Shown here piece after piece: positions 1 through 6,130 of a DNA stretch of 6,134 nucleotides. The number at the start of each line of letters is the position of its first letter. Position 1 is the first letter of the stretch. Made by a program: the position numbers and the translations under genes. A model generated the notes under the pieces. It was given only the letters and a program-made list of their open reading frames with translations, was not told the DNA's origin and did no database searches. Source of the DNA: Chloroflexota bacterium. Lineage in GTDB: Bacteria > Chloroflexota > Dehalococcoidia > JABGRK01. The DNA lies in NCBI GenBank assembly GCA_030665485.1, contig DAOUZV010000074.1, forward strand, positions 1-6,134, read 5' to 3'.

Positions 1-2
1 GT

Positions 3-719
3 ATTTCGGGAGAAATCACGGCTATATTCAATCAAATGAACGTACTTGCTGATCAAGCTAAATTGCCGGATCATAGTGATTGGATTAATAAATATCAAGG
101 CTATGCGCAAGAACATCGCCACAGAATATCTGCACAGATAAATTCCGATGATGTTCCAATACATCCGCTCAGACTATGTAATGAGATAAAGAATTTCCTA
201 GGTCGCGATGCAACGATAGTAGTTGACGGCGGAGATACCTACGTTTTCGGCAAGGCTGCCCTTGAGGCTTATTACCCAGGGCACTGGCTGGACGTGGGCC
301 CGTTGTGGTGTATAGGCATAGGCGTGCCATTCGGGTTGGCCGCCAAGCTGGCAAGACCGGATGAACAGGTGCTCATCCTAAGCGGTGACGGCTCTTTCGG
401 ATTCGGCGTGTTCGAATACAATACAGCTCTTAGGCATAACATACCTATAGTATCTGTCGTTAATAATGATGGGGCCTGGGGAATGATCAAGCACGACCAG
501 GAAGACTCTTTCGGCGAGCACAGGGTTACGGGTACGGAGCTTGGCATAACCCGCTACGATAAGATCGTTGAGGCACTCGGTGGCTACGGTGAGTATGTGG
601 AAAAACCAGACCAGATACTGCCCGCGCTACAGAGGGCGTTTGCATCCGGGCTGCCGGCATGCATAAACGTAAAAGTGGACCCCGCCTCCACCAGTAAAGG
701 TATATTTGCTGCTTTATAG
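3..719 (+). CDS. Thiamine-diphosphate-dependent enzyme, acetolactate synthase-like superfamily, C-terminal part (5' end outside window)
   Basis: The frame is open from base 3 with no stop, and the residues before the first Met (base 36) look like the end of a middle domain, so this is taken as the 3' part of a longer gene (family members are usually about 540-600 residues). Numbered from that Met, residues about 40-215 form the ThDP-binding domain: VVDGGD at 62-67, GDGS at 117-120 and NN at 143-144, the classic GDG...NN motif that binds Mg2+ and the diphosphate. This is followed by WGMIKHDQ at 149-155 and a closing PACINVKVDP stretch. Relatives include acetolactate synthase large subunit, oxalyl-CoA decarboxylase, 2-hydroxyacyl-CoA lyase and glyoxylate carboligase; these cleave or join C-C bonds next to a keto group. 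The catalytic Glu and FAD-fold domains are not in the window, so the substrate cannot be named. No regulatory small subunit (ilvH/ilvN) follows. The stop is TAG. Confidence 0.85.
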   Translation: MSGEITAIFNQMNVLADQAKLPDHSDWINKYQGYAQEHRHRISAQINSDDVPIHPLRLCNEIKNFLGRDATIVVDGGDTYVFGKAALEAYYPGHWLDVGPLWCIGIGVPFGLAAKLARPDEQVLILSGDGSFGFGVFEYNTALRHNIPIVSVVNNDGAWGMIKHDQEDSFGEHRVTGTELGITRYDKIVEALGGYGEYVEKPDQILPALQRAFASGLPACINVKVDPASTSKGIFAAL

Positions 720-725
720 TATAAT
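720..725 (+). promoter_or_regulatory. Possible -10 promoter element (TATAAT)
   Basis: A perfect TATAAT begins one base after the stop of the upstream gene and lies 24 bases before the ATG at 750. A start of transcription near 731-733 would leave room for the Shine-Dalgarno site at 740-745. No good -35 hexamer is seen at the expected distance (the 697-702 region reads AAGGTA) and there is no extended TG, so this may be chance in an AT-rich gap. It is the best candidate in the window for the promoter of the exported protein gene and the cooC-pgk-apgM-tpiA-miaA run. Confidence 0.3.
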
Positions 726-739
726 TAGAAACCGGCTTT

Positions 740-745
740 GGGGTG
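740..745 (+). promoter_or_regulatory. Ribosome binding site GGGGTG that favours the ATG at 750
   Basis: GGGGTG matches the GAGGTG part of the consensus Shine-Dalgarno sequence with one change and sits 4 bases before ATG 750. It lies inside the N-terminal extension that a TTG start at 738 would require, so it argues for the ATG. The same GGGGTG core recurs 6 bases before the next gene (1294-1299, ATG at 1306). Confidence 0.5.
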
Positions 746-749
746 TTTG

Positions 750-1289
750 ATGGTTAAATATTCTAGACTGTTGCTTCTAGTCGTTACACTATGTACCTTC
801 CTCTCATTTGGTTTTAACGCACAATGCGGCTCCGGCAATAATGAGCCTGAGAACAACATCACTTTGGCTGAACTAACTGATGGCAGTGAGTATTGGAACA
901 ATTGGACAAATACTGCCGCTCTTAAAAATAAGGCAAAGGAACTGGCAAGGGTCAGCATACAATATCATGAGTACATTGAGAACGAATATGATTGCAACGA
1001 TATGGCCATAGACATCTGGAATATGCTGGCAAAAGATGAGATTACATCAATCATAGTTATTGGAGATCTGGATGAGGATGGAGAGACTTTTGCCGATTGC
1101 AATCACGCCTGGCTTGCGATCCTGAACCAAACTTCAAACGATGTTGTTACCATATATGCGCTTGAGCCTACAAACGGTGAAATATACCCCTACACAGCTA
1201 AAGAAACCGATCCAAATAGAAAATATTTTGAGGGCTTTTTTTACGCCAAACCATCAGATATGCGTATCGATCTGGGCGACCGCTGGTAG
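750..1289 (+). CDS. Exported protein with predicted transglutaminase-like Cys-His-Glu fold; function unknown
   Basis: Not recognised as a named gene. The 179-residue product starts with a short basic N-terminus (MVKYSR) and a hydrophobic run at about 7-22, giving a likely Sec signal peptide or membrane anchor. Cys26 follows FNAQ; the Gln at -1 is unlike a standard lipobox, so lipoprotein status is doubtful. The exported part has an acidic, Asn-rich linker (about 27-50), then a domain with YDCNDMA (Cys82), CNHAWL (His119) and ALEPTNG (Glu139). The order Cys at a helix start, then HAW, then an acidic residue followed by PTNG is the pattern of transglutaminase-like / papain-fold cysteine hydrolases, with Glu where Asp is more common. 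Inference: a cell-surface peptidase or amidase-like enzyme, or an inactive binding version. The gap from the upstream gene is 30 bases and to the CooC-like gene 16 bases. A TTG start at 738 is possible but less supported. Confidence 0.75.
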   Translation: MVKYSRLLLLVVTLCTFLSFGFNAQCGSGNNEPENNITLAELTDGSEYWNNWTNTAALKNKAKELARVSIQYHEYIENEYDCNDMAIDIWNMLAKDEITSIIVIGDLDEDGETFADCNHAWLAILNQTSNDVVTIYALEPTNGEIYPYTAKETDPNRKYFEGFFYAKPSDMRIDLGDRW

Positions 1290-1305
1290 AACAGGGGTGT
1301 AGCTT

Positions 1306-2091
1306 ATGAAACTGGCAATTACAGGTAAAGGCGGCGTGGGCAAAACAACGCTTTCCAGCCTTCTGGCTAGGCTTTATGCAACTGAAGGGCGTAATGTAAC
1401 CGCTATTGAGGCTAATCTGGATCAGAACCTGGCAATGGCGTTAGGATTTTCACCAGAGGAAGCGCAGAGTATAAAACCCATTGCCGAGCTGACGGATCTG
1501 ATTGAGGAGCGAACCGGTGCCAAGCCAGGAACACAGGCTCCATTCTATAAGTTAAACCCCAAGGTGGACGATTTACCGGAACGTTTCTCGCTAACCAAGA
1601 ACGGTGTAAGGTTACTACTTCTGGGAGCGGTGAAATCCGGCGGCAGCGGCTGTTTTTGCCCCGAAAGCGCCTTACTAAGGACACTTATGACACATTTGCT
1701 GCTGAGTAAAACCGATGTGCTTATAATGGATATGGACGCAGGAGTGGAGCATTTGAGCCGTGGCACCACCGAGTCCGTTGATGCATTTATAATCGTGGTG
1801 GAGCCAGGAAAGCGCAGTATACAAACGGCGGAAACAATTAGGAAGCTGGCTCAAGATCTTGGTATAAACAAAGCTTATATCGTTGGGAACAAGATTACTT
1901 CGGAACAGGACAGGCAGTTTATCATAAAAAACGCTACGAATTTCGAGGTTCTCGGATTCATTAATATCGACCCCAATGTGAGAGAGGCCGACCTTAAGGG
2001 AATAAGCGCTTTTGACAATGCACCTCAGGTTATAGATGAGATCAAGTCGATTAAAACCAGACTTGAGGAAATCAGCCAGGAGAAGAGTTAG
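1306..2091 (+). CDS. cooC: CooC-like P-loop ATPase (carbon monoxide dehydrogenase nickel-insertion/maturation factor family)
   Basis: A 261-residue cytoplasmic ATPase of the MinD/NifH/CooC (SIMIBI) class, full length for CooC. CooC proteins are dimers that use ATP to load nickel into the C-cluster of CO dehydrogenase. Seen here: deviant Walker A GKGGVGKTT at 7-15 with signature Lys8; switch I region at 33-42; the CooC-specific CXC metal-binding pair Cys116-Phe-Cys118 in GSGCFCPE; Walker B/switch II DMDAGVEHLSRG at 142-153; VGNK at 193-196 for base recognition. These CooC landmarks separate it from ParA/MinD. One oddity: the usual DADPD of switch I reads EANLD (35-39), so the Asp normally before Pro is Asn37. 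GGGGTG at 1294-1299 is the ribosome site. The TAG stop shares its G with the GTG start of pgk, suggesting translational coupling. No CO dehydrogenase gene is in the window, so the client protein is inferred. Confidence 0.88.
   Translation: MKLAITGKGGVGKTTLSSLLARLYATEGRNVTAIEANLDQNLAMALGFSPEEAQSIKPIAELTDLIEERTGAKPGTQAPFYKLNPKVDDLPERFSLTKNGVRLLLLGAVKSGGSGCFCPESALLRTLMTHLLLSKTDVLIMDMDAGVEHLSRGTTESVDAFIIVVEPGKRSIQTAETIRKLAQDLGINKAYIVGNKITSEQDRQFIIKNATNFEVLGFINIDPNVREADLKGISAFDNAPQVIDEIKSIKTRLEEISQEKS
2078..2082 (+). promoter_or_regulatory. Ribosome binding site AGGAG for the GTG start of pgk
   Basis: AGGAG lies inside the last codons of the CooC-like gene, 8 bases before GTG 2091. It supports the GTG, which overlaps the preceding TAG by one base, and the resulting N-terminus matches where Pgk proteins normally begin, about 16 residues before the VRVDLNVP motif. 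Confidence 0.7.
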
Positions 2092-3281
2092 TGGATAAAA
2101 AGACCATCAGGGACATTGAAGTCAAAGACAAAAGAGTCCTTGTTAGGGTTGACCTCAACGTTCCTATGGATGAGATAACAGGACAAATAACGGATGAAAC
2201 ACGCATAACTGCCATAATTCCTACAATTGAGTACCTTCTTGAAAAAAGGGCTAAGATCATCCTATGTTCGCATCTGGGGCGCCCCAAAGGCAACGTGGTC
2301 GAGTCGATGAGGCTTGCACCCGTGGCCAAACGTTTATCAGAAATCTTAGGGCTACCGGTTAAAACTACCGATGACTGCGTTGGACCTCAGGTTGAGGAAG
2401 CTGTAAGCCAAATGTCACCTGGCGACATAATGCTACTGGAAAATCTCAGATTCCACGCCGGAGAAGAAAAAAACGATTCTGCGTTTGCCAAGAGACTGGC
2501 CGATTTGGCCGATTTATTTGTTAATGATGCGTTCGGGGTAGCACATCGGGCGCACGCATCCACCGTTGGAGTTACTAAACATATACCCGCTGTTGGTGGC
2601 TTGCTTATCGAAAAAGAAATTGAGATGCTGCACAAAGCTTTGGATGTGCCTGAAAGACCTCTTACCACAATCGTTGGTGGAGCCAAGGTAAGCGATAAAA
2701 TTATACTGATAGATCATATGCTTAACAAGGTTGACAACCTGCTTGTCGGCGGCGGTATGGTATCGACTTTCCTAAAAGCTCTAGGTTATGAAATCGGCAA
2801 TTCACTGGTAGAGCCTGACAAAATCGAGCTGGCCAAAAAACTTATGCAAAAGGCAAAAGAAAACAAAACAAATCTGGTTTTACCCGCTGACCTGATTGTG
2901 GCTGATAAATTTGATAAATACGCATCAATAGCAATTGTGCCCGTTAAAAGAATACCCAAGGCAAGAATTATTATGGATATAGGCCCGAAAACAGTGGACG
3001 CGTTTTCCAGAATAATAAATAATAGTAAAACCATACTCTGGAATGGTCCGATGGGCGTTTTTGAATACTCTAAATTCAGTAAAGGAACCAAGGATATCGC
3101 CAATCTACTGGCAGATATGGACGCGATAACCATCATAGGTGGTGGCTCGACATCTGAGGCAGTTGACTCATGGGGACTGGCCAGTAAGATGGTGCATGTT
3201 TCAACCGGCGGAGGGGCCTCGCTCAAACTGCTTGAAGGGAGCCCTTTGCCCGGCTTTGAAGCTCTATTGGACAAAGAATAG
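2091..3281 (+). CDS. pgk: Phosphoglycerate kinase
   Basis: Catalyses 1,3-bisphosphoglycerate + ADP <-> 3-phosphoglycerate + ATP in cytoplasmic glycolysis/gluconeogenesis. The 396-residue product is full length. N-terminal (substrate) domain: VRVDLNVPM at 18-26, catalytic Arg38, SHLGRPKG at 60-67, LLENLRFHAGEEKND at 115-129, FVNDAFGVAHRAHAST at 143-158. C-terminal (nucleotide) domain: GGAKVSDK at 196-203, WNGPMGVFE at 317-325, GGGST at 350-354, STGGGAS at 371-377. The usual Asp after GGG, which helps hold Mg-nucleotide in characterised enzymes, is Ser353. Everything else essential is present, so activity is expected. GTG start, with AGGAG 8 bases upstream; it overlaps the CooC-like stop by one base. 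The 60-base gap to apgM shows no convincing terminator or promoter, only a weak 4-bp stem at 3288-3298. Confidence 0.98.
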   Translation: MDKKTIRDIEVKDKRVLVRVDLNVPMDEITGQITDETRITAIIPTIEYLLEKRAKIILCSHLGRPKGNVVESMRLAPVAKRLSEILGLPVKTTDDCVGPQVEEAVSQMSPGDIMLLENLRFHAGEEKNDSAFAKRLADLADLFVNDAFGVAHRAHASTVGVTKHIPAVGGLLIEKEIEMLHKALDVPERPLTTIVGGAKVSDKIILIDHMLNKVDNLLVGGGMVSTFLKALGYEIGNSLVEPDKIELAKKLMQKAKENKTNLVLPADLIVADKFDKYASIAIVPVKRIPKARIIMDIGPKTVDAFSRIINNSKTILWNGPMGVFEYSKFSKGTKDIANLLADMDAITIIGGGSTSEAVDSWGLASKMVHVSTGGGASLKLLEGSPLPGFEALLDKE

Positions 3282-3341
3282 AAATTTACAAAACTTGTCA
3301 ATGCTGCTAAACTTCCACCAAACGCAAAGGAATCATCGAAC

Positions 3342-4544
3342 ATGATCAATCTAGAAGAAATACAGAAGCTATCCAAAAGCACACCTTCAAAGATAGTGAT
3401 GCTTGTGCTTGACGGCCTTGGTGGATTGCCTCATCCAGATACTGGTAAAACCGAGCTTGAGACCGCAAACACTCCCAATATGGATAAGCTGGCCAGCCAG
3501 TCCATATGTGGCTTGAGCCACCCTATTAGCCCGGGTATAACTCCCGGCAGCGGGCCAGCGCACTTGGCGCTGTTTGGATATGATCCGATCAAGTATACCA
3601 TCGGGCGCGGCGTGCTGGAATCGCTCGGAATAGACTTTGACCTTAAGAAGGATGACGTAGCCGTTCGCGCCAACTTCTGTACAGTAGATAGCAGCGGCGT
3701 AGTGACCGATCGCAGGGCAGGGCGCATCCCCACTACAGAAAGCTCCAAGCTCTGTGAAGCTTTAAACGAAATCAAACTGAGTGGGGTTGATCTAAGTGTT
3801 GTTTCGGTAAGCGAGCACCGCTTCGTTGTAGTATTCCACGGGGATGGGCTTGGCGCCGGGTTGAATGATACAGACCCGCAGCAGGAGGGATTGGCTCCGC
3901 TGAAGGTAGTTGGATCATTAAAAGAAAATAAAAAGACCGCCGCGCTGGCAAACGAGTTTGTTGAAAAGGCCAAGGATGTACTTTCTAATTCTCATCCGGC
4001 AAACATGCTGCTTTTGCGCGGTTTTTCCAAACTGCCAGATATACCAGAATTCGGTGAGTTGTTCAAGCTAGGGTCGGCCGCCATCGCCTGCTATCCAATG
4101 TATCTGGGATTATCCAAAGCAGTGGGTATGAAAACATTCAAATGCATCTCTGTTGAAGACGAGCTCTCTACACTGGACAAGTTGTATGAGGACTATGATT
4201 TCTTCTACATCCACATCAAAAAAACGGATACCCACGGTGAGGACGGCAGCTTTGGAACAAAGGTTAAGGAAATAGAGAAGGTTGATGCCTTGCTGCCTAA
4301 ACTAACAGGGCTAAAACCAGACGTTATAGTGATAACCGGTGATCACTCAACGCCGGCAGCGCTAAGCGGGCATAGTTGGCACCCCATCCCGCTACTCATA
4401 TATTCACAGTGGTGCCGCAAGGACAACGTCCATTCATTTGGAGAGACAGATTGTGCATCGGGCTCACTGGGCAATTTACCTGCAGTTGAAATCATGCCGC
4501 TTGCTATGGCAAATGCGCTTAAATTAAATAAATACGGGGCTTGA
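3342..4544 (+). CDS. apgM: 2,3-bisphosphoglycerate-independent phosphoglycerate mutase, archaeal type (ApgM)
   Basis: Interconverts 3-phosphoglycerate and 2-phosphoglycerate without 2,3-bisphosphoglycerate, using a metal-dependent phosphoserine mechanism of the alkaline phosphatase superfamily. At 400 residues it has the length of ApgM rather than the roughly 510 of bacterial GpmI. Seen: MLVLDGLGG at 20-28 (metal ligand Asp24), TPGSGPAHLALFGYDP at 67-82 (Ser70, the expected phosphorylated nucleophile), TDRRAGRIPT at 122-131, SEHRFVVVF at 157-165, HIKKTD at 291-296 followed by GEDG at 299-302, and TGDHSTP at 332-338 with SGHSWHPIP at 342-350 (Asp334, His335 and His344/347 as likely metal ligands). 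AAAGGAA at 3326-3332 sits 9 bases before the ATG; no other start codon exists in frame back to the pgk stop. Neighbours on both sides are glycolytic, consistent with the mutase role. The superfamily also holds phosphonopyruvate-decarboxylase-like proteins, but the context favours the mutase. Confidence 0.93.
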   Translation: MINLEEIQKLSKSTPSKIVMLVLDGLGGLPHPDTGKTELETANTPNMDKLASQSICGLSHPISPGITPGSGPAHLALFGYDPIKYTIGRGVLESLGIDFDLKKDDVAVRANFCTVDSSGVVTDRRAGRIPTTESSKLCEALNEIKLSGVDLSVVSVSEHRFVVVFHGDGLGAGLNDTDPQQEGLAPLKVVGSLKENKKTAALANEFVEKAKDVLSNSHPANMLLLRGFSKLPDIPEFGELFKLGSAAIACYPMYLGLSKAVGMKTFKCISVEDELSTLDKLYEDYDFFYIHIKKTDTHGEDGSFGTKVKEIEKVDALLPKLTGLKPDVIVITGDHSTPAALSGHSWHPIPLLIYSQWCRKDNVHSFGETDCASGSLGNLPAVEIMPLAMANALKLNKYGA

Positions 4545-4557
4545 GGTAAAAATATAT

Positions 4558-5316
4558 ATGCGAACACCGATTATTGCCGGAAACTGGAAGATGAACAAAA
4601 CCGCAGATGAGGCGGTAACCTTGGTAAGAGATCTACTGAAGCTGGACGACATAAACGGTGTTGAGAAGGTGCTGTGTCCGCCATTCATCTCGCTGACATC
4701 AGTTAAAGCACTTATCGATAATACAAGAATTAAGCTTGGCGCTCAGAACATGTATTATGAAGAAAAGGGCGCCTATACAGGTGAAATAGCACCTACCATG
4801 CTCAAGGAGCTATGCGAATACGTAATACTGGGCCACTCAGAACGCAGAGGATATTTCGGCGAAACAGATGAGATAGTAAATAAAAAAATTCATGCCGCTC
4901 TTAAGTATGGCCTTAAGATCATGATCTGTGTTGGCGAAGTGCTAGAGGAGAGAGAGTCTGGTAAAACTGAGGCTGTGATTACCAGACAGGTTAATGGTGC
5001 ACTAGTCGACGTAGATCTAACAGACGACATCGTGATTGCATACGAACCAATCTGGGCCATCGGAACCGGCAAAGCTGCCTCGGGCGAAATAGCCAACGAA
5101 ACCTGCGGCCTCATTCGTTCGACTGTAGCTCAACTATACGATAGTGCCCGGGCTGGGGCTATCCGCATTCAATACGGCGGTAGCGTCAACAGCGCCAATA
5201 TAGCCGAGTTCATAGCACAGCCCGATATTGATGGGGCGCTAGTAGGTGGCGCCAGCCTCAAAGCCGATGACTTCATCGGCATCGTTGAGCAAACCGCAAG
5301 GATAAAAAACACTTAA
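4558..5316 (+). CDS. tpiA: Triosephosphate isomerase
   Basis: Interconverts dihydroxyacetone phosphate and glyceraldehyde 3-phosphate as a cytoplasmic TIM-barrel dimer. The 252-residue product is complete. Seen: AGNWKMNKT at 7-15 with Asn9 and Lys11 of the active site; GAQNMY at 61-66 and GAYTGEI at 71-77; LGHSERR at 91-97 with electrophile His93; CVGE at 124-127; the family signature AYEPIWAIGTGK at 161-172 with catalytic base Glu163 and the mobile loop 6; YGGSV at 206-210 and GALVGGASL at 226-234, the phosphate-binding loops. GAGGT at 4543-4547 overlaps the apgM TGA stop and lies 10 bases before the ATG, so translation is probably coupled. It shares the triose/glycerate-phosphate part of central metabolism with pgk and apgM; glyceraldehyde-3-phosphate dehydrogenase and enolase are not in the window. 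Confidence 0.98.
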   Translation: MRTPIIAGNWKMNKTADEAVTLVRDLLKLDDINGVEKVLCPPFISLTSVKALIDNTRIKLGAQNMYYEEKGAYTGEIAPTMLKELCEYVILGHSERRGYFGETDEIVNKKIHAALKYGLKIMICVGEVLEERESGKTEAVITRQVNGALVDVDLTDDIVIAYEPIWAIGTGKAASGEIANETCGLIRSTVAQLYDSARAGAIRIQYGGSVNSANIAEFIAQPDIDGALVGGASLKADDFIGIVEQTARIKNT

Positions 5317-5317
5317 A

Positions 5318-6130
5318 ATGGGTTCGCTCGTTGCTATTGTAGGTCCCACCGCTGTTGGTAAAAGCAATCTGGCCTTGCATCTAGCTCAGTCATTCAACGG
5401 TGAGATAGTAAGTTCCGACAGCTGCCAAGTTTACCGGTTCATGGATATCGGCACTGCAAAGCCTTCCGATGATGAAAAAAATATTGTTCCACATCATCTG
5501 ATTGATGTCATCGAACCGGACGAGCCTTTCGATCTTGCCACATACCAGAAAATGACATATCGGGCCATTGATGATATACATAGCCGGGGTAAGCTGGCCA
5601 TCCTGGTGGGAGGCAGCGGACTGTACGTTCGTGCGGTGCTTGGCGGCTACAGAATACCTGAAGCCCCGCCTGACTACGAACTGAGACAGAAGCTGGAAGA
5701 AAAGGCCAAAACCGATGGAGTCGATGTGCTTATCGATGAACTGCAAAAGGCCGATCCAGCCGCAGTACAAAGTATCGATCCCAAAAACATCCGCCGCGTA
5801 ATAAGGGCAATAGAGGTTTATCGAATTACGGGAAAGCCTTATTCCGAACTGACTAAAGCTGAGCCACCCAAATACGATATTCTGACTATCGGACTGACCA
5901 TCGATAGAGACAAGCTGTACAAAAAGATTGACGACAGAGTGGACAGTATGATAGAAATGGGACTCGTGGACGAAGTAAAAAGATTGGTTGACAAGGGATA
6001 CTCATATGACTTGACCTCGTTGTGCAGCTTAGGATATAAGCAAATTGGCGAGTACTTGAGGGGCGAGACCACTTTAAATGAAGCTGTAGATAAGTTAAAA
6101 TATGAAACACACCGCTTGGCGCGCCACTAA
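5318..6130 (+). CDS. miaA: tRNA dimethylallyltransferase (tRNA delta-2-isopentenylpyrophosphate transferase), ending early
   Basis: Transfers a dimethylallyl group from dimethylallyl diphosphate to N6 of adenosine 37 in tRNAs that read codons starting with U. Seen: P-loop GPTAVGKS at 9-16; SSDSCQVYR at 32-40 (Asp34 is the likely catalytic base); DIGTAKPS at 43-50; PHHLIDVIEP at 58-67; LVGGSGLYVRA at 96-106; DPKNIRRVIRAIEVYR at 154-169; SLGYKQIGEYL at 237-247. The product is 270 residues where family members are usually about 300-316. It matches the family through THRLAR, then His and TAA. The position of TAA is where the conserved Gln of the (R/K)(R/H)Q-x-TWF motif belongs, and the next codon (TAC) would be Tyr, as is common there. 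One C-to-T change (CAA to TAA) would explain it. The start is 1 base after the tpiA stop; AAGGA at 5298-5302 is far (15 bases), so coupling to tpiA is likely. Confidence 0.93.
   Translation: MGSLVAIVGPTAVGKSNLALHLAQSFNGEIVSSDSCQVYRFMDIGTAKPSDDEKNIVPHHLIDVIEPDEPFDLATYQKMTYRAIDDIHSRGKLAILVGGSGLYVRAVLGGYRIPEAPPDYELRQKLEEKAKTDGVDVLIDELQKADPAAVQSIDPKNIRRVIRAIEVYRITGKPYSELTKAEPPKYDILTIGLTIDRDKLYKKIDDRVDSMIEMGLVDEVKRLVDKGYSYDLTSLCSLGYKQIGEYLRGETTLNEAVDKLKYETHRLARH

Noticed and set aside
36..38. ATG at 36 as the true start of the ThDP enzyme
   Set aside because: The frame stays open to the left edge, there is no Shine-Dalgarno site before it, and a 227-residue product would lack two of the three domains. 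It is an internal Met of a gene cut by the window edge.
738..740. TTG start giving a 183-residue exported protein
   Set aside because: No ribosome site precedes it, and GGGGTG lies just after it and 4 bases before ATG 750, which also gives a more typical signal peptide N-terminus.
825..827. Cys26 as a lipoprotein attachment site
   Set aside because: The preceding residues Asn-Ala-Gln do not fit the lipobox, which needs a small residue at -1; left as an uncertain signal peptide or anchor.
2463..2474. A-AAA-AAC heptamer in the pgk frame, a possible -1 frameshift site
   Set aside because: The only nearby stem (GGCC-loop-GGCC at 2498-2510) is weak and about 24 bases downstream. A shift would add only about 16 residues before a stop, and Pgk is intact in frame.
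2498..2515. 9-base tandem repeat GGCCGATTT x2
   Set aside because: It encodes the Leu-Ala-Asp repeat just before FVNDAFG, a normal part of Pgk; two copies only.
3288..3298. Inverted repeat ACAA-AAC-TTGT as a terminator after pgk
   Set aside because: Four base pairs, AT-rich, with no T-run after it.
3279..3341. apgM lies in the same frame as pgk with no further stop between, suggesting readthrough fusion
   Set aside because: Only about 20 codons separate the genes, so an open frame by chance is expected. apgM has its own Shine-Dalgarno site and ATG, and both proteins have complete ends.
2786..3382. Minus-strand open frame of 198 residues opposite pgk, and a similar one opposite apgM at 3431-3973
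   Set aside because: Low-complexity Ser/Ala/Pro/Leu-rich translations without motifs, lying opposite well-identified genes; shadows of the coding strand.
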